IMG/VR virus record: IMGVR_UViG_3300050132_000504
Span: 114,102-178,101 of that record
Length of the DNA: 64,000 nt
Strand: one strand, 5' to 3'
Origin: a virus
In this document: one piece after another, positions 56,863-64,000 of the stretch
Layout: each line of letters begins with the position of its first letter
How positions within the stretch are numbered: position 1 is the first letter of the stretch
The notes under the pieces: model-generated
What the model saw: the letters and a program-made list of their open reading frames with translations, nothing else
Databases searched by the model: none
Told to the model about the DNA's origin: nothing
Program-made: the position numbers and the translations under genes

Positions 56863-57551
56863 CAACACTGACTGAGCGGGAAATCGAACTGCATCTGAAA
56901 TGCCCAATGTTCGGCGTAGGGCTGCACCAGCCTGCTCCGTTCGAATGTGCCCAGAAGCTGTTGCGCTGGGCCGTCCTGGATGCTTTCAAGGGCAGGCTTG
57001 TGCCTGTAACCACCTTGCGTGGCAAGTTTGAAAGCATCTGGAACGGGCACACGGCAGGATGGGCTCCCGATCATCAGCAGGCTTACTATGCAGGGCTTCG
57101 TGCCGGCAATACGGCCGCCAGGAAGACGTATCTATTCCTTCAGCATTACGAAGTGCTGAAGCCGGTCGAGGCGTACAGCGTCGAATGTGCGGGCGACTGC
57201 ATTGAAGGCGAGTACGCCGTGGTGCTTCGGCGCCATGACCGGCGCACAGACGAGCGACCGATGATCCTGCAGGCCCACGAATGGCGGCCGGCATATTGCC
57301 AGCAGCCAGGCGCGATCGAGCTGATCCGATATGTGCATCTGATGGCCTCAACCGATTACACAGTTCCGGGGGTTTATCACCTGCCGTTGTTCCGCGGCGA
57401 ACCCTGGAAGATGAAGAACTTCGACCTGCCTTTGGTACGCAAGGCAGTCACTTCCATACTGGACGCTGTTCGGAATACCGGCCATCCGGTGCCCGGTTCT
57501 CACTGTGAGGACTGCGTCGGCAAGCCCTGCAGGAGTCTCGCTCATGCCTGA
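56859..57551 (+). CDS. Cas4/PD-(D/E)XK-like protein with cysteine staple, 230 aa
   Basis: An N-terminal Cys in HLKCPMFG and a C-terminal HCEDCVGKPC mimic the one-plus-three Cys staple of Cas4-like nucleases. A LKCP start followed by a central strand region (VECAGDCIEGEYAVVLRRH) fits, but the D...ExK triad is not clearly present, so it may be inactive. A second protein of this general class after 50272. Confidence 0.5.
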   Translation: MTTLTEREIELHLKCPMFGVGLHQPAPFECAQKLLRWAVLDAFKGRLVPVTTLRGKFESIWNGHTAGWAPDHQQAYYAGLRAGNTAARKTYLFLQHYEVLKPVEAYSVECAGDCIEGEYAVVLRRHDRRTDERPMILQAHEWRPAYCQQPGAIELIRYVHLMASTDYTVPGVYHLPLFRGEPWKMKNFDLPLVRKAVTSILDAVRNTGHPVPGSHCEDCVGKPCRSLAHA

Positions 57552-57813
57552 AACGCTGCCCGTCTTTATGAAGGGCGAACGCAAGCCGATCAACTGCTTT
57601 CGGGATGCCGAAGGCTTTCTCGTCATCGACGCGGTGATTGGAGATGACGATCTTACTGTGGTCAGTCCTGACTCTGGTGAGGAACGGTTCCGCATCACAG
57701 ACGGTGAAGTGATAGACCTTCGTCCACATGAGCATGAGTGGGCCATCGATCACAGCCTTTGCACGGTCTGCAACAAGAGCAAACAACAGATCAACGAGGA
57801 ACAAGATGAATAG
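57544..57813 (+). CDS. hypothetical protein, 89 aa
   Basis: ATG at 57544 with CAGGAG upstream, overlapping the preceding stop. Beta-rich product (MPETLPVFMKGERKPINCFR) with a CTVC near the C-terminus. No family recognised. Confidence 0.55.
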   Translation: MPETLPVFMKGERKPINCFRDAEGFLVIDAVIGDDDLTVVSPDSGEERFRITDGEVIDLRPHEHEWAIDHSLCTVCNKSKQQINEEQDE

Positions 57814-58471
57814 ACCCACCCAACCGCAGTCCAGTAGGCTGCGCGTTCAAGCTGCGACCAGTGCGGTCAATGCTCCCATCGAATGCCCTTCTTGTGGATC
57901 GATCTTCTTTATCGAGGCGCAGGCCGGCATGTACACCACCTCCGGTGCCGGCTATCGCAATGTGAATCAGGCGCCTCAGAAGGTGTACCTGTGCCCGTGC
58001 GGCGAGATCATGATCCCGTCCAACTATAGCTCCGGCGTGCCGGCGGGTTCCGAACGCGACCTGTTTGTCCAGTCTCTGAAGCTGGCGATCGCGCGCAGGA
58101 ACAGCACTACTCTCGATCAGATCGCGCAAGGCACAGTCAGTCTGGCCGAGCACAACAGGTTGAAGGCCCAGTTCGAAGAGCTGGCTACGCGCTTCAATAC
58201 CTGGGCGGCCGGAGGCGAAGTGCCCGAACCTGTTGAGCTGGCGACCAGTGGCGAAGAGGAAGCTCCCGAAGAGGAGCAGGCCTCTGAGCCTGCGGCACGC
58301 ATTACGATGCGCGAACTCGGCGCGGCCCCTCTGATTGCCACAGGCACACGCGGCCGGTCGGCTGCGGCGGCGGTGCAGTCCACGGGCGATCACAAGGAGA
58401 TCACGTCCACACCCGCCACCATCTACACCGGCGGCGCCAGAGAGCGCATGAAGCGTCAAGGGGGCCAGTAA
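57806..58471 (+). CDS. zinc-ribbon protein with disordered tail, 221 aa
   Basis: ATG at 57806 inside the previous gene end. IECPSCGSIFFIEAQ and VYLCPCGEIMIPSN form a zinc ribbon (residues 27-75), then a helical segment (LAEHNRLKAQFEELATRFNT) and an Ala/Glu-rich tail. No family recognised. Confidence 0.6.
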   Translation: MNRPTQPQSSRLRVQAATSAVNAPIECPSCGSIFFIEAQAGMYTTSGAGYRNVNQAPQKVYLCPCGEIMIPSNYSSGVPAGSERDLFVQSLKLAIARRNSTTLDQIAQGTVSLAEHNRLKAQFEELATRFNTWAAGGEVPEPVELATSGEEEAPEEEQASEPAARITMRELGAAPLIATGTRGRSAAAAVQSTGDHKEITSTPATIYTGGARERMKRQGGQ

Positions 58472-58472
58472 C

Positions 58473-58973
58473 GTGCCCAAACGTCAACTTGCTTCCCGGT
58501 CAGTGAATGTTGAGTTCCTGACCGGACTGGAACTTGTCAGTACGAAGATCTTTCCATTGCCGGGTGGTGTTGGCCGTCGTCAGAACCCGACTGCCTATGA
58601 TCCCCGTCTGACCCATTTGTCGGGCCTGACTCCCGTGGGTGATGAGGTCGTGTACTACGAGCACATCGCAACCGTGCGACACAAAGCGACCAACAAGTTC
58701 TTCGTGGCCTTCAAGGAAACGATGGATGCGTTTCTCGCGCGCTCGACTGATCTTCAGAAATATCCCGAGTGGCTGATGAAGCAACCCAACAAGCAGGCTG
58801 AGCGGGAGATCCATATCTATCTGGTCACGCGCACTCCCCAGAGCGTGTCGATCATGAGGAGCCATGAAGATTGGCTGGCTCATATCGCGGATGTCGGAAC
58901 CTTCGACACCCTGGCCTACTTCCTGGCTCAGAACAATGTCATCGATGAGAAGGCCCTGGCCACTCTTCGATAG
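58473..58973 (+). CDS. hypothetical protein, 166 aa
   Basis: GTG at 58473, one base after the preceding TAA, with GGGGCC upstream. Alpha/beta protein (MPKRQLASRSVNVEFLTGLE). No family recognised. Confidence 0.6.
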   Translation: MPKRQLASRSVNVEFLTGLELVSTKIFPLPGGVGRRQNPTAYDPRLTHLSGLTPVGDEVVYYEHIATVRHKATNKFFVAFKETMDAFLARSTDLQKYPEWLMKQPNKQAEREIHIYLVTRTPQSVSIMRSHEDWLAHIADVGTFDTLAYFLAQNNVIDEKALATLR

Positions 58974-58984
58974 CAAGGGGAAGC

Positions 58985-59347
58985 ATGGCCGGACCAGTCA
59001 GTATCGAACGCCGTTCAGCGGCCATGAAGATGGTGCTCACGCACCTTCGGATGCCCACCAGCGATGTTGCACGATTCGAAGTCACTTTCACGGGCAACAG
59101 CGATTGCTTTGTTGCCCGTATTGACTTTCCCGCACACTACGGCGGCGGCTACCAGATCTTTGAGGGCATTCTGGGATACAAGGTGTCACCCAGTTCCTCA
59201 GTAATGGGTAAGAACCGGGTGACACCGAGGTTCCCTTTGCGCTCAACCATCCCACCGCAGACGGCGGAAGACCTCAGGGAAGAAGAGAGGCAGCTTCGGA
59301 TGCGTCTCGACTATGGCGAAACCTTCAACAACGACAGGGTGAGCTGA
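58985..59347 (+). CDS. hypothetical protein, 120 aa
   Basis: ATG at 58985 with CAAGGGGAAGC upstream. Beta-rich front (VARFEVTFTGNSDCFVARID), charged helical end. No family recognised. Its TGA overlaps the next ATG. Confidence 0.6.
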   Translation: MAGPVSIERRSAAMKMVLTHLRMPTSDVARFEVTFTGNSDCFVARIDFPAHYGGGYQIFEGILGYKVSPSSSVMGKNRVTPRFPLRSTIPPQTAEDLREEERQLRMRLDYGETFNNDRVS

Positions 59348-59880
59348 TGCCTCCAACAGAAGATTTGAGCCCGTCAGTTGGAATGGAGGTCACAGCCACG
59401 GATGTTCCATACGGAAGTTCGTACACCAACGGGCATCTTTATGGTGCTCATGCCATGGGAAATATCCTTTCGGGCGACCTTCAGAATCCTGACAGTGCTC
59501 CCTTGGCCGAGGCCTTCGATCCGCGAACTGGAACAACCTACCATGGCTTTCGCTTTCCGGGAAACGTAGTTCAAGATCCACGCATTCCGGTTGGCACCAT
59601 CGCCATGCTCAACAGCAACTGCCACATGGTGCTCATGGCGCCTGACGGTCGAACCGTGGAATGCGATGTCAGAGATGTGATGCTCAACGTCGATCCAGCT
59701 CGTGCCATGAGTGAGCGGATAGCTCTCAAGGCAGGGGAGTTTGGCAGTGGCACGATCCGAGGAACGATGCGGATGTCTCCGGAATCGCACAAGGGGCTGA
59801 TGCGGGTATTCGGATTTGCAGATGAGCCGAAACCGGTGATCGTACCGGAAGAGGATCTATTCGAAGACAGGACCTGGTAA
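59347..59880 (+). CDS. hypothetical protein, 177 aa
   Basis: ATG overlaps the previous stop. Gly-rich, beta-dominated (YGSSYTNGHLYGAHAMGNIL). No family recognised; such composition is also seen in structural or adsorption proteins, but nothing specific supports that. Confidence 0.6.
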   Translation: MPPTEDLSPSVGMEVTATDVPYGSSYTNGHLYGAHAMGNILSGDLQNPDSAPLAEAFDPRTGTTYHGFRFPGNVVQDPRIPVGTIAMLNSNCHMVLMAPDGRTVECDVRDVMLNVDPARAMSERIALKAGEFGSGTIRGTMRMSPESHKGLMRVFGFADEPKPVIVPEEDLFEDRTW

Positions 59881-59899
59881 TGAAAGGAATCATCCTCCA

Positions 59900-60100
59900 A
59901 TGGCCAAAACGACTCGCAAGACGTCGAGCTCCTCGAAAGCCCGTTTTCCGGTGCCCCCTATTAAGGCACCTGCACGCAATGTCAAAGGGATTGGAAAGCT
60001 CGGTCTCTTCGAAGGCGGCCTGACCCCCACGGTTATCAACCCCAAGTATGGTCCGAACGGCGGAAAGCTTGACGGCCAGATCCTTGGCAGACAGAGGTAG
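59900..60100 (+). CDS. small basic protein, 66 aa
   Basis: ATG at 59900 after GAAAGGAATC. Very basic, Pro/Gly-rich (MAKTTRKTSSSSKARFPVPP). Probably disordered and nucleic-acid-binding. No family recognised. Confidence 0.5.
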   Translation: MAKTTRKTSSSSKARFPVPPIKAPARNVKGIGKLGLFEGGLTPTVINPKYGPNGGKLDGQILGRQR

Positions 60101-60105
60101 CTCTC

Positions 60106-60570
60106 ATGGCAGGCCTGTGGTTCAAACCCGTTTGTGACGATTTGCTGGGAAAGATCCACCGCTGGTGGGTCAACTACGAGCGTGGGGAAATCTTCTCCAC
60201 GCGCGAGTGGCTTGACCGAGAGGGCAACAAGGTCGACAAGCCCACCCGCTATGCCTACAGGATTCCCTTCCGGCCTTTGGAGATCCAGCACCTGGTTTCA
60301 ATTCTCGAAGCCCTGGCGCCGGCGAATTCTCTGACCAAGGACATGAAGGAACTTCATGAAAGCATGAAGCACCGCTTCATCAATCTGAACCTGAAGAACC
60401 GGCCGCGCCTGCTGCCCACTGGTGAGTGGATGGTCACCTTGGCCTGGTACAAGGCAGACATCGAAGAGGTTCTCACGCTTTTGCTGGAAGCAAAATCCGG
60501 CAAGTCGCAGACGATTGAGTCCCTGGCCGAACGACAGAAAGAACAAGGGAAGGAGCTCTTTGAGGTATAG
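60106..60570 (+). CDS. hypothetical protein, 154 aa
   Basis: ATG at 60106. Helical charged protein (MAGLWFKPVCDDLLGKIHRW). No family recognised. Confidence 0.6.
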   Translation: MAGLWFKPVCDDLLGKIHRWWVNYERGEIFSTREWLDREGNKVDKPTRYAYRIPFRPLEIQHLVSILEALAPANSLTKDMKELHESMKHRFINLNLKNRPRLLPTGEWMVTLAWYKADIEEVLTLLLEAKSGKSQTIESLAERQKEQGKELFEV

Positions 60571-60572
60571 CC

Positions 60573-60824
60573 ATGGCCAGCAAGCGTTGTATACGGCGCC
60601 GGCGGGAGCGTGTGAGTCGCACGGTGTGCCGCTCCCAGCGACTCCGCATTGAGCGGTGCTGTTTGAACAAGCAGCCCTTTGACACCTTTGATCAGGCGGA
60701 AGGCGAGATGCTCAGCCTGATGGGTGCCTCCTATTACGATGGCGAGGACTTGAACGTCTACCTCTGTCCAGTCACCGGAAACCACTACCACTTCGGCCAT
60801 GTGCCGAGCCAGCTCCGCAGGTAA
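60573..60824 (+). CDS. hypothetical Arg-rich protein, 83 aa
   Basis: ATG at 60573. Arg-rich start (MASKRCIRRRRERVSRTVCR), then YLCPVTGNHYHFGH, a motif seen in small phage zinc proteins. The Cys and His may bind one metal. No family recognised. Confidence 0.5.
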   Translation: MASKRCIRRRRERVSRTVCRSQRLRIERCCLNKQPFDTFDQAEGEMLSLMGASYYDGEDLNVYLCPVTGNHYHFGHVPSQLRR

Positions 60825-60827
60825 ATC

Positions 60828-61544
60828 ATGACTCCCAATGCACCCAAAGTTAGAGTGCCCAAGTTGAAGATCCCGAAGATCGCCGGACTGCCCAAGCCGG
60901 CCAGCACAGCTCTGACCGAAACACGCCTGACCCCTCCGGACTACATCCTGGGCCTCGACATGTCTCTCGAACACACCGGATGGTGTCTGTACAACGTCAA
61001 GACTGGAGTCCGTCAGGAGCGGGTCTTGGAGCCCAATCCGACCAAGTCCAAGAAGGTGACCCCGGTCCTGGGCATGCGCCGTCTGGTCTGGCTGCGGGAA
61101 CGGGTGACCAACCTGGCCATGTGGGGCGCGCCTGAGCGGCCGACAGAAGGTGAACGGATCTCGTGCCTGGTGATGATCGAGGGCTATGCCTTCGGCGCCA
61201 AGGGGTCGAGCGGCATCAGCCTGGGCGAGCTGGGCGGGGTTACCCGCGTGGCGCTGTATGACTTGAATGTTCCGTTCATCGAGATCCCGCCAACGCAGGC
61301 AAAGAAGTTTGTCACGGGCCGCGGCAATGCCAAGAAGGAGCATATGCTCATGGAGACTCTTGATCGGTGGGGAGTCAAGTTTCTCGATGACAACATTTGT
61401 GATGCGTTCGGTCTTGTTCAGCTTGGCCGTGCTATCACGAATACCTACGACAAACCGCTTTTGGTCTTCCAGAAAGAAGTGGTATCAGATGTCGTGAAGA
61501 CTTGGATGAAGGAGCATTCTGATGGCACACGTACGAGCGCGTGA
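60828..61544 (+). CDS. RuvC-like Holliday junction resolvase
   Basis: ATG at 60828; 238 aa. The RNase H-fold set is ILGLDMSLEHTGWCLYN (first Asp, about 42), VMIEGYAFGAKG (Glu), GRGNAKKEHMLME and LDDNICDAFGLVQLG (final Asp pair). A basic 35-residue N-terminal extension precedes. It resolves four-way junctions from recombination or replication. The last 8 codons overlap an HNH gene, which may have replaced the original 3' end. Confidence 0.85.
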   Translation: MTPNAPKVRVPKLKIPKIAGLPKPASTALTETRLTPPDYILGLDMSLEHTGWCLYNVKTGVRQERVLEPNPTKSKKVTPVLGMRRLVWLRERVTNLAMWGAPERPTEGERISCLVMIEGYAFGAKGSSGISLGELGGVTRVALYDLNVPFIEIPPTQAKKFVTGRGNAKKEHMLMETLDRWGVKFLDDNICDAFGLVQLGRAITNTYDKPLLVFQKEVVSDVVKTWMKEHSDGTRTSA

Positions 61545-62097
61545 TCTGGTAGGGCAAAGGTATTTCCGTCTCGTTATAGCCGAAAGGTTTCCCAATCATG
61601 GTCATTCGACCAAATGGAAGGCCATTTGTGATTGCGGGACAGAGATAGAAATACTTGGCTGTAATTGGGGCAAGAAGATCAAGAGTTGCGGCTGTCTTCA
61701 GAAGGAAACGAAGAATGATCCTAAGCCTGATACGGCTCTTCCTTCTGGTGAAGCTGCCAGACGACAGATCGTGAACTCTTATGTTGGTAATGCACGATCC
61801 CGTGCTATTGAGTTCAATCTGACTTACGAGCAGGTTACGATTCTCTTTCAAGGAAACTGTCACTATTGCGGCAGTGCTCCTTCATCGGTTCGTAAAGGCC
61901 GATTTGGATATGGAGACTACATTTACAACGGCATTGATCGTATAGATAGCTCGCTTTCATACAACTGGAACAATGTGGTTTCTTGTTGTTGGAGGTGTAA
62001 TCGGGCTAAGTCCAATAGTTCTTACGAACAGTTCATGACATGGATAGCAGGATTGACTGCTTACCGAGTCCAACATCACCCGGCTGCAGCAGAATAA
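61522..62097 (+). CDS. HNH homing endonuclease
   Basis: ATG at 61522 inside the 3' end of the RuvC-like gene; 191 aa. One zinc module (KWKAICDCGTEIEI ... SCGC) and the HNH core CHYCGSAPSSV, YNGIDRIDSSLSY, VVSCCWRCNRAKSNS, related to 45189 and 47689. AT-rich relative to its neighbours. Confidence 0.85.
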   Translation: MAHVRARDLVGQRYFRLVIAERFPNHGHSTKWKAICDCGTEIEILGCNWGKKIKSCGCLQKETKNDPKPDTALPSGEAARRQIVNSYVGNARSRAIEFNLTYEQVTILFQGNCHYCGSAPSSVRKGRFGYGDYIYNGIDRIDSSLSYNWNNVVSCCWRCNRAKSNSSYEQFMTWIAGLTAYRVQHHPAAAE

Positions 62098-62160
62098 GCT
62101 AATTGGCGCACAGTGCAATCAGCTTGTCTTCGCACGGCCCCAACCGAAACCGGAGGCACC

Positions 62161-62376
62161 ATGAAGTACCACGTCTCTTACATCGAAGACCCGTCGCAGG
62201 ACGTTGACATTGAAGCCGACGACCTGAACCTCGGCGAGCAAACTGTGAGCTTCTACAAAGATCCGAAGGGCACCAGCTTCGTCAAGACGATTGCCATTCT
62301 GACGCTCGTTCCGGGCATGAAGATCATCGGCGACGACAAGGTCGTGTTGGCCGAAGAACTGCCCATCGCTGCCTAG
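62161..62376 (+). CDS. hypothetical protein, 71 aa
   Basis: ATG at 62161 with CCGGAGGCACC upstream. Beta-rich acidic product (MKYHVSYIEDPSQDVDIEAD). No family recognised. Confidence 0.6.
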   Translation: MKYHVSYIEDPSQDVDIEADDLNLGEQTVSFYKDPKGTSFVKTIAILTLVPGMKIIGDDKVVLAEELPIAA

Positions 62377-62430
62377 CTTTGGTAGTACCGGACCCACCAT
62401 CAACAATTCAGAAGTACGAGGAACAGATCC

Positions 62431-62817
62431 ATGGCAACACTCGCAATTGAACAAATGCAGTTTCCATTCATGCCTCCGCCGGCGCCGTTGCCGACCGAGC
62501 TGCACAACCTCAAAGTGAACCGTCTTGAGCCGGGGCAGTTGGGCAACACCATCCGCCGCGGCGACAAGTGGGCCAACGTTCCCAGGGGACATGATCTTCT
62601 TCTGACCCAGGGACCGGATCACAAGATTGTCGGCCACGGCCGCGTGGAAAAGGTCTGGACCGGCCCGTTCAACGAGGTTCCGGCCACCGTGCTCGATCGG
62701 AACCACTCCGGCAGCCAGAGCTACTCCAGCGTCCTGCTCGCCATGCGCGACGCCTACGGCGCGGACTTCTCGGAAGATGAGATCGTCGTCTTCCTCGACT
62801 ACAAACGCATCAGCTAA
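62431..62817 (+). CDS. ASCH/PUA-like domain protein, 128 aa
   Basis: ATG at 62431 after CGAGGAAC. QLGNTIRRGDKWANVPRGHD, LLLTQGPDHKIVGHGRVEKV, NEVPATVLDRNHSG and MRDAYGADFSEDEIVVF follow the ASCH pattern (Gly-Asp turn, RNA-binding barrel, YGxxF end). ASCH/PUA folds bind RNA or modified bases. A role in transcription or RNA handling is possible. Confidence 0.6.
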   Translation: MATLAIEQMQFPFMPPPAPLPTELHNLKVNRLEPGQLGNTIRRGDKWANVPRGHDLLLTQGPDHKIVGHGRVEKVWTGPFNEVPATVLDRNHSGSQSYSSVLLAMRDAYGADFSEDEIVVFLDYKRIS

Positions 62818-62866
62818 CTATCGAGTACGGGCCTTTCTCCGTGTGGGGACACTTTGAGGGGCATCC

Positions 62867-64000
62867 GTGTCGAGATCGTATACTCTGTCAGCAACACATT
62901 ATGCAGCGGGCTGGGTTGTGCCCGATGATGACAACTTCAACGTTCGAACTGAGGTCAACGATCTCGCCATTCGTTACGCCAAGCTGCCAGACGGGCCCGA
63001 TAAAGAAGCGGCCTTTCTGAAGCTGGTGGAGTGTTTCCACGGCTATCTGATCAAGTACACCAACATGGTGATTCGTGGTCAGCTGCCGAACCCGACATCC
63101 CGGGTCGGCAAGGACGCCGCAGAGATGCTGAAGAAGTTGCTGCCGCGGGGATCCAACCCCGACCAGGCCGTCCTGTCGAAGACTTGTCACACCCTGCATC
63201 TGGCCTTCAAGACCATGACCACGGATGACATCTACGACGCGATGGTGATGTGTTTCCTTCGCGCCTGCCGGCGTTACGATCCGCTCTATACGGATAAGGT
63301 CCGTCAAGTCTGTGAGGTATTGGATGAGAAGACATTCTGCCAGCAGTTCACAGCCGACACCGTCTCATCAGTTGTGGGTTTTGACGCTGTTGGGTGTATT
63401 AGGCTGCTGGTTCGCAAGCAGTACCTGGTCTCGGTGGTCGGCAACCAGAGGAAGGTTATCGGTTATCGAAGGGGGCCGGCTTGGCCACCTCAGCAAGCAT
63501 TCTTTGAATCGGGGCCGATTGGGTTTACATACTTCGCGGCCATGTGGTTTCGCTACTACCTGGCGGAACATATTGTGGCGGCGATGGGCGAACTCGAGTC
63601 CAGGGAGGGAGTGCTTCAGCTGGATCGGGGCATCACTTGCATCGGAAAGGTCTCCTCTCACGAGGATTTTGCACACTCCAGCGATGCACTGCCTCATGCG
63701 GACGGCAACTTCGTGGACCAACACGGCACCGCCTGGGCAGCTGACACGTCTCTGATGGAGGCCCAGCTCGACATCAGCGAGATGACCGACGGCTGGGTCC
63801 GACAGACCAGCGACAAGCTGTTCCGCAACTTGACAACTGCTGAACGTTGGCTCCTCCAAATGATCTTCCGGAAGGAGTTCAACTGGGTTCAGATCTCAGC
63901 CATGCTGCAGTGCAGCACGCAGACGGCCCGCCAGCAGTACAGCGATGTCATGAAGTACCTGCGCGGGCACGTTGGCGTTCCGGAAGCGATCGCTGCGTAG
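62867..64000 (+). CDS. sigma-70-like RNA polymerase sigma factor (phage)
   Basis: GTG at 62867 with GAGGGGCATCC upstream; 377 aa, complete to a TAG at the window edge. Residues 45-130 (FLKLVECFHGYLIKYTNMVI ... DDIYDAMVMCFLRACRRYDP) resemble sigma region 2. The C-terminal LTTAERWLLQMIFRKEFNWV, QISAMLQCSTQTARQQYSDV resembles the region 4 helix-turn-helix. It would direct host polymerase to phage promoters, perhaps late ones or those carrying the recurrent 20-bp element. Similarity is remote, so this is moderate confidence. Confidence 0.65.
   Translation: MSRSYTLSATHYAAGWVVPDDDNFNVRTEVNDLAIRYAKLPDGPDKEAAFLKLVECFHGYLIKYTNMVIRGQLPNPTSRVGKDAAEMLKKLLPRGSNPDQAVLSKTCHTLHLAFKTMTTDDIYDAMVMCFLRACRRYDPLYTDKVRQVCEVLDEKTFCQQFTADTVSSVVGFDAVGCIRLLVRKQYLVSVVGNQRKVIGYRRGPAWPPQQAFFESGPIGFTYFAAMWFRYYLAEHIVAAMGELESREGVLQLDRGITCIGKVSSHEDFAHSSDALPHADGNFVDQHGTAWAADTSLMEAQLDISEMTDGWVRQTSDKLFRNLTTAERWLLQMIFRKEFNWVQISAMLQCSTQTARQQYSDVMKYLRGHVGVPEAIAA

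Noticed and set aside
1-64000. CRISPR arrays, insertion sequences or an integrase
   Set aside because: No regular direct repeats with spacers, no transposase motifs and no tyrosine or serine recombinase signature were seen in the translated frames.

Overview
The window reads as the early / DNA-metabolism region of a large double-stranded DNA bacteriophage (or a phage-derived extrachromosomal element). Almost every gene from about 0.8 kb to 64 kb is on the + strand. Genes are packed with ATGA or TTGA stop/start overlaps and are mostly short and unrecognised. Set among them is a near-complete replication and nucleotide toolkit, and free-standing HNH endonucleases sit flush against conserved genes. 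No capsid, tail, terminase, integrase or lysis gene is seen. Exceptions to the strand rule are a PHP-type phosphatase cut by the left edge and one XRE-type regulator at 16.3-16.7 kb. The host cannot be fixed from the sequence. The circularly permuted tmRNA is an arrangement known mainly from alpha- and some beta-proteobacteria and cyanobacteria, and the left-edge phosphatase looks like bacterial capsule/EPS-locus enzymes.

Layout. 0-2.4 kb: truncated phosphatase, then small unknown genes. 2.4-2.85 kb: a permuted two-piece tmRNA with an unusual tag, ended by a UUCG hairpin. 3-7 kb: a stand-alone response regulator, a RanBP2-like zinc finger, an RlpA-like secreted protein, an HNH-type protein and a tRNA-like gene with GCA anticodon and a long variable arm. 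7.1-8.3 kb: a CDC123-like ATP-grasp protein. 8.3-12.2 kb: a PRTRC cassette (E, C, F-like, B, ThiF), i.e. a ubiquitin-like protein with E2-like and E1-like partners. 12.3-22.8 kb: SSB, peptide deformylase, RNase H, XRE regulator, RecD2-like helicase, Rad52-like annealing protein and sliding clamp. 22.9-31.5 kb: uracil-DNA glycosylase, an unidentified 231-nt structured RNA, an ATP-dependent DNA ligase, clamp loader, MazG-like NTP-PPase, a second (WGR-fused) ligase and a class II ribonucleotide reductase. 31.5-42.4 kb: HNH endonucleases, a second NTP-PPase, thymidylate kinase, a family A DNA polymerase split into two genes 0.8 kb apart, an HU-like protein and an SNF2-like helicase. 42.4-50.2 kb: paired DUF1257-like genes, a DUF2997-like gene, a radical-SAM activase, a degenerate DnaQ-like protein and a Ycf46-like AAA+ ATPase. 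50.2-64 kb: Cas4/RecB-like nuclease, RecA-like recombinase, fused primase-helicase, RuvC-like resolvase, an ASCH/PUA-like protein and a sigma-like factor at the right edge.

How it works together. Primase-helicase, SSB, split PolA, clamp and clamp loader, RNase H and two ligases can make a replisome. Rad52-like, RecA-like, RecD2-like, PD-(D/E)XK and RuvC-like proteins cover recombination-dependent replication. RNR, Tmk and two NTP pyrophosphohydrolases adjust the dNTP pool. tmRNA, tRNA and deformylase act on translation. Two recurring DNA motifs may organise transcription. One is a roughly 20-bp element (TAGGGGCTTTCCYCTAT-like) ahead of at least six genes or gene blocks. The other is a near-palindrome (ACTAACMGTWAGG) beside the XRE regulator and four other gene starts.
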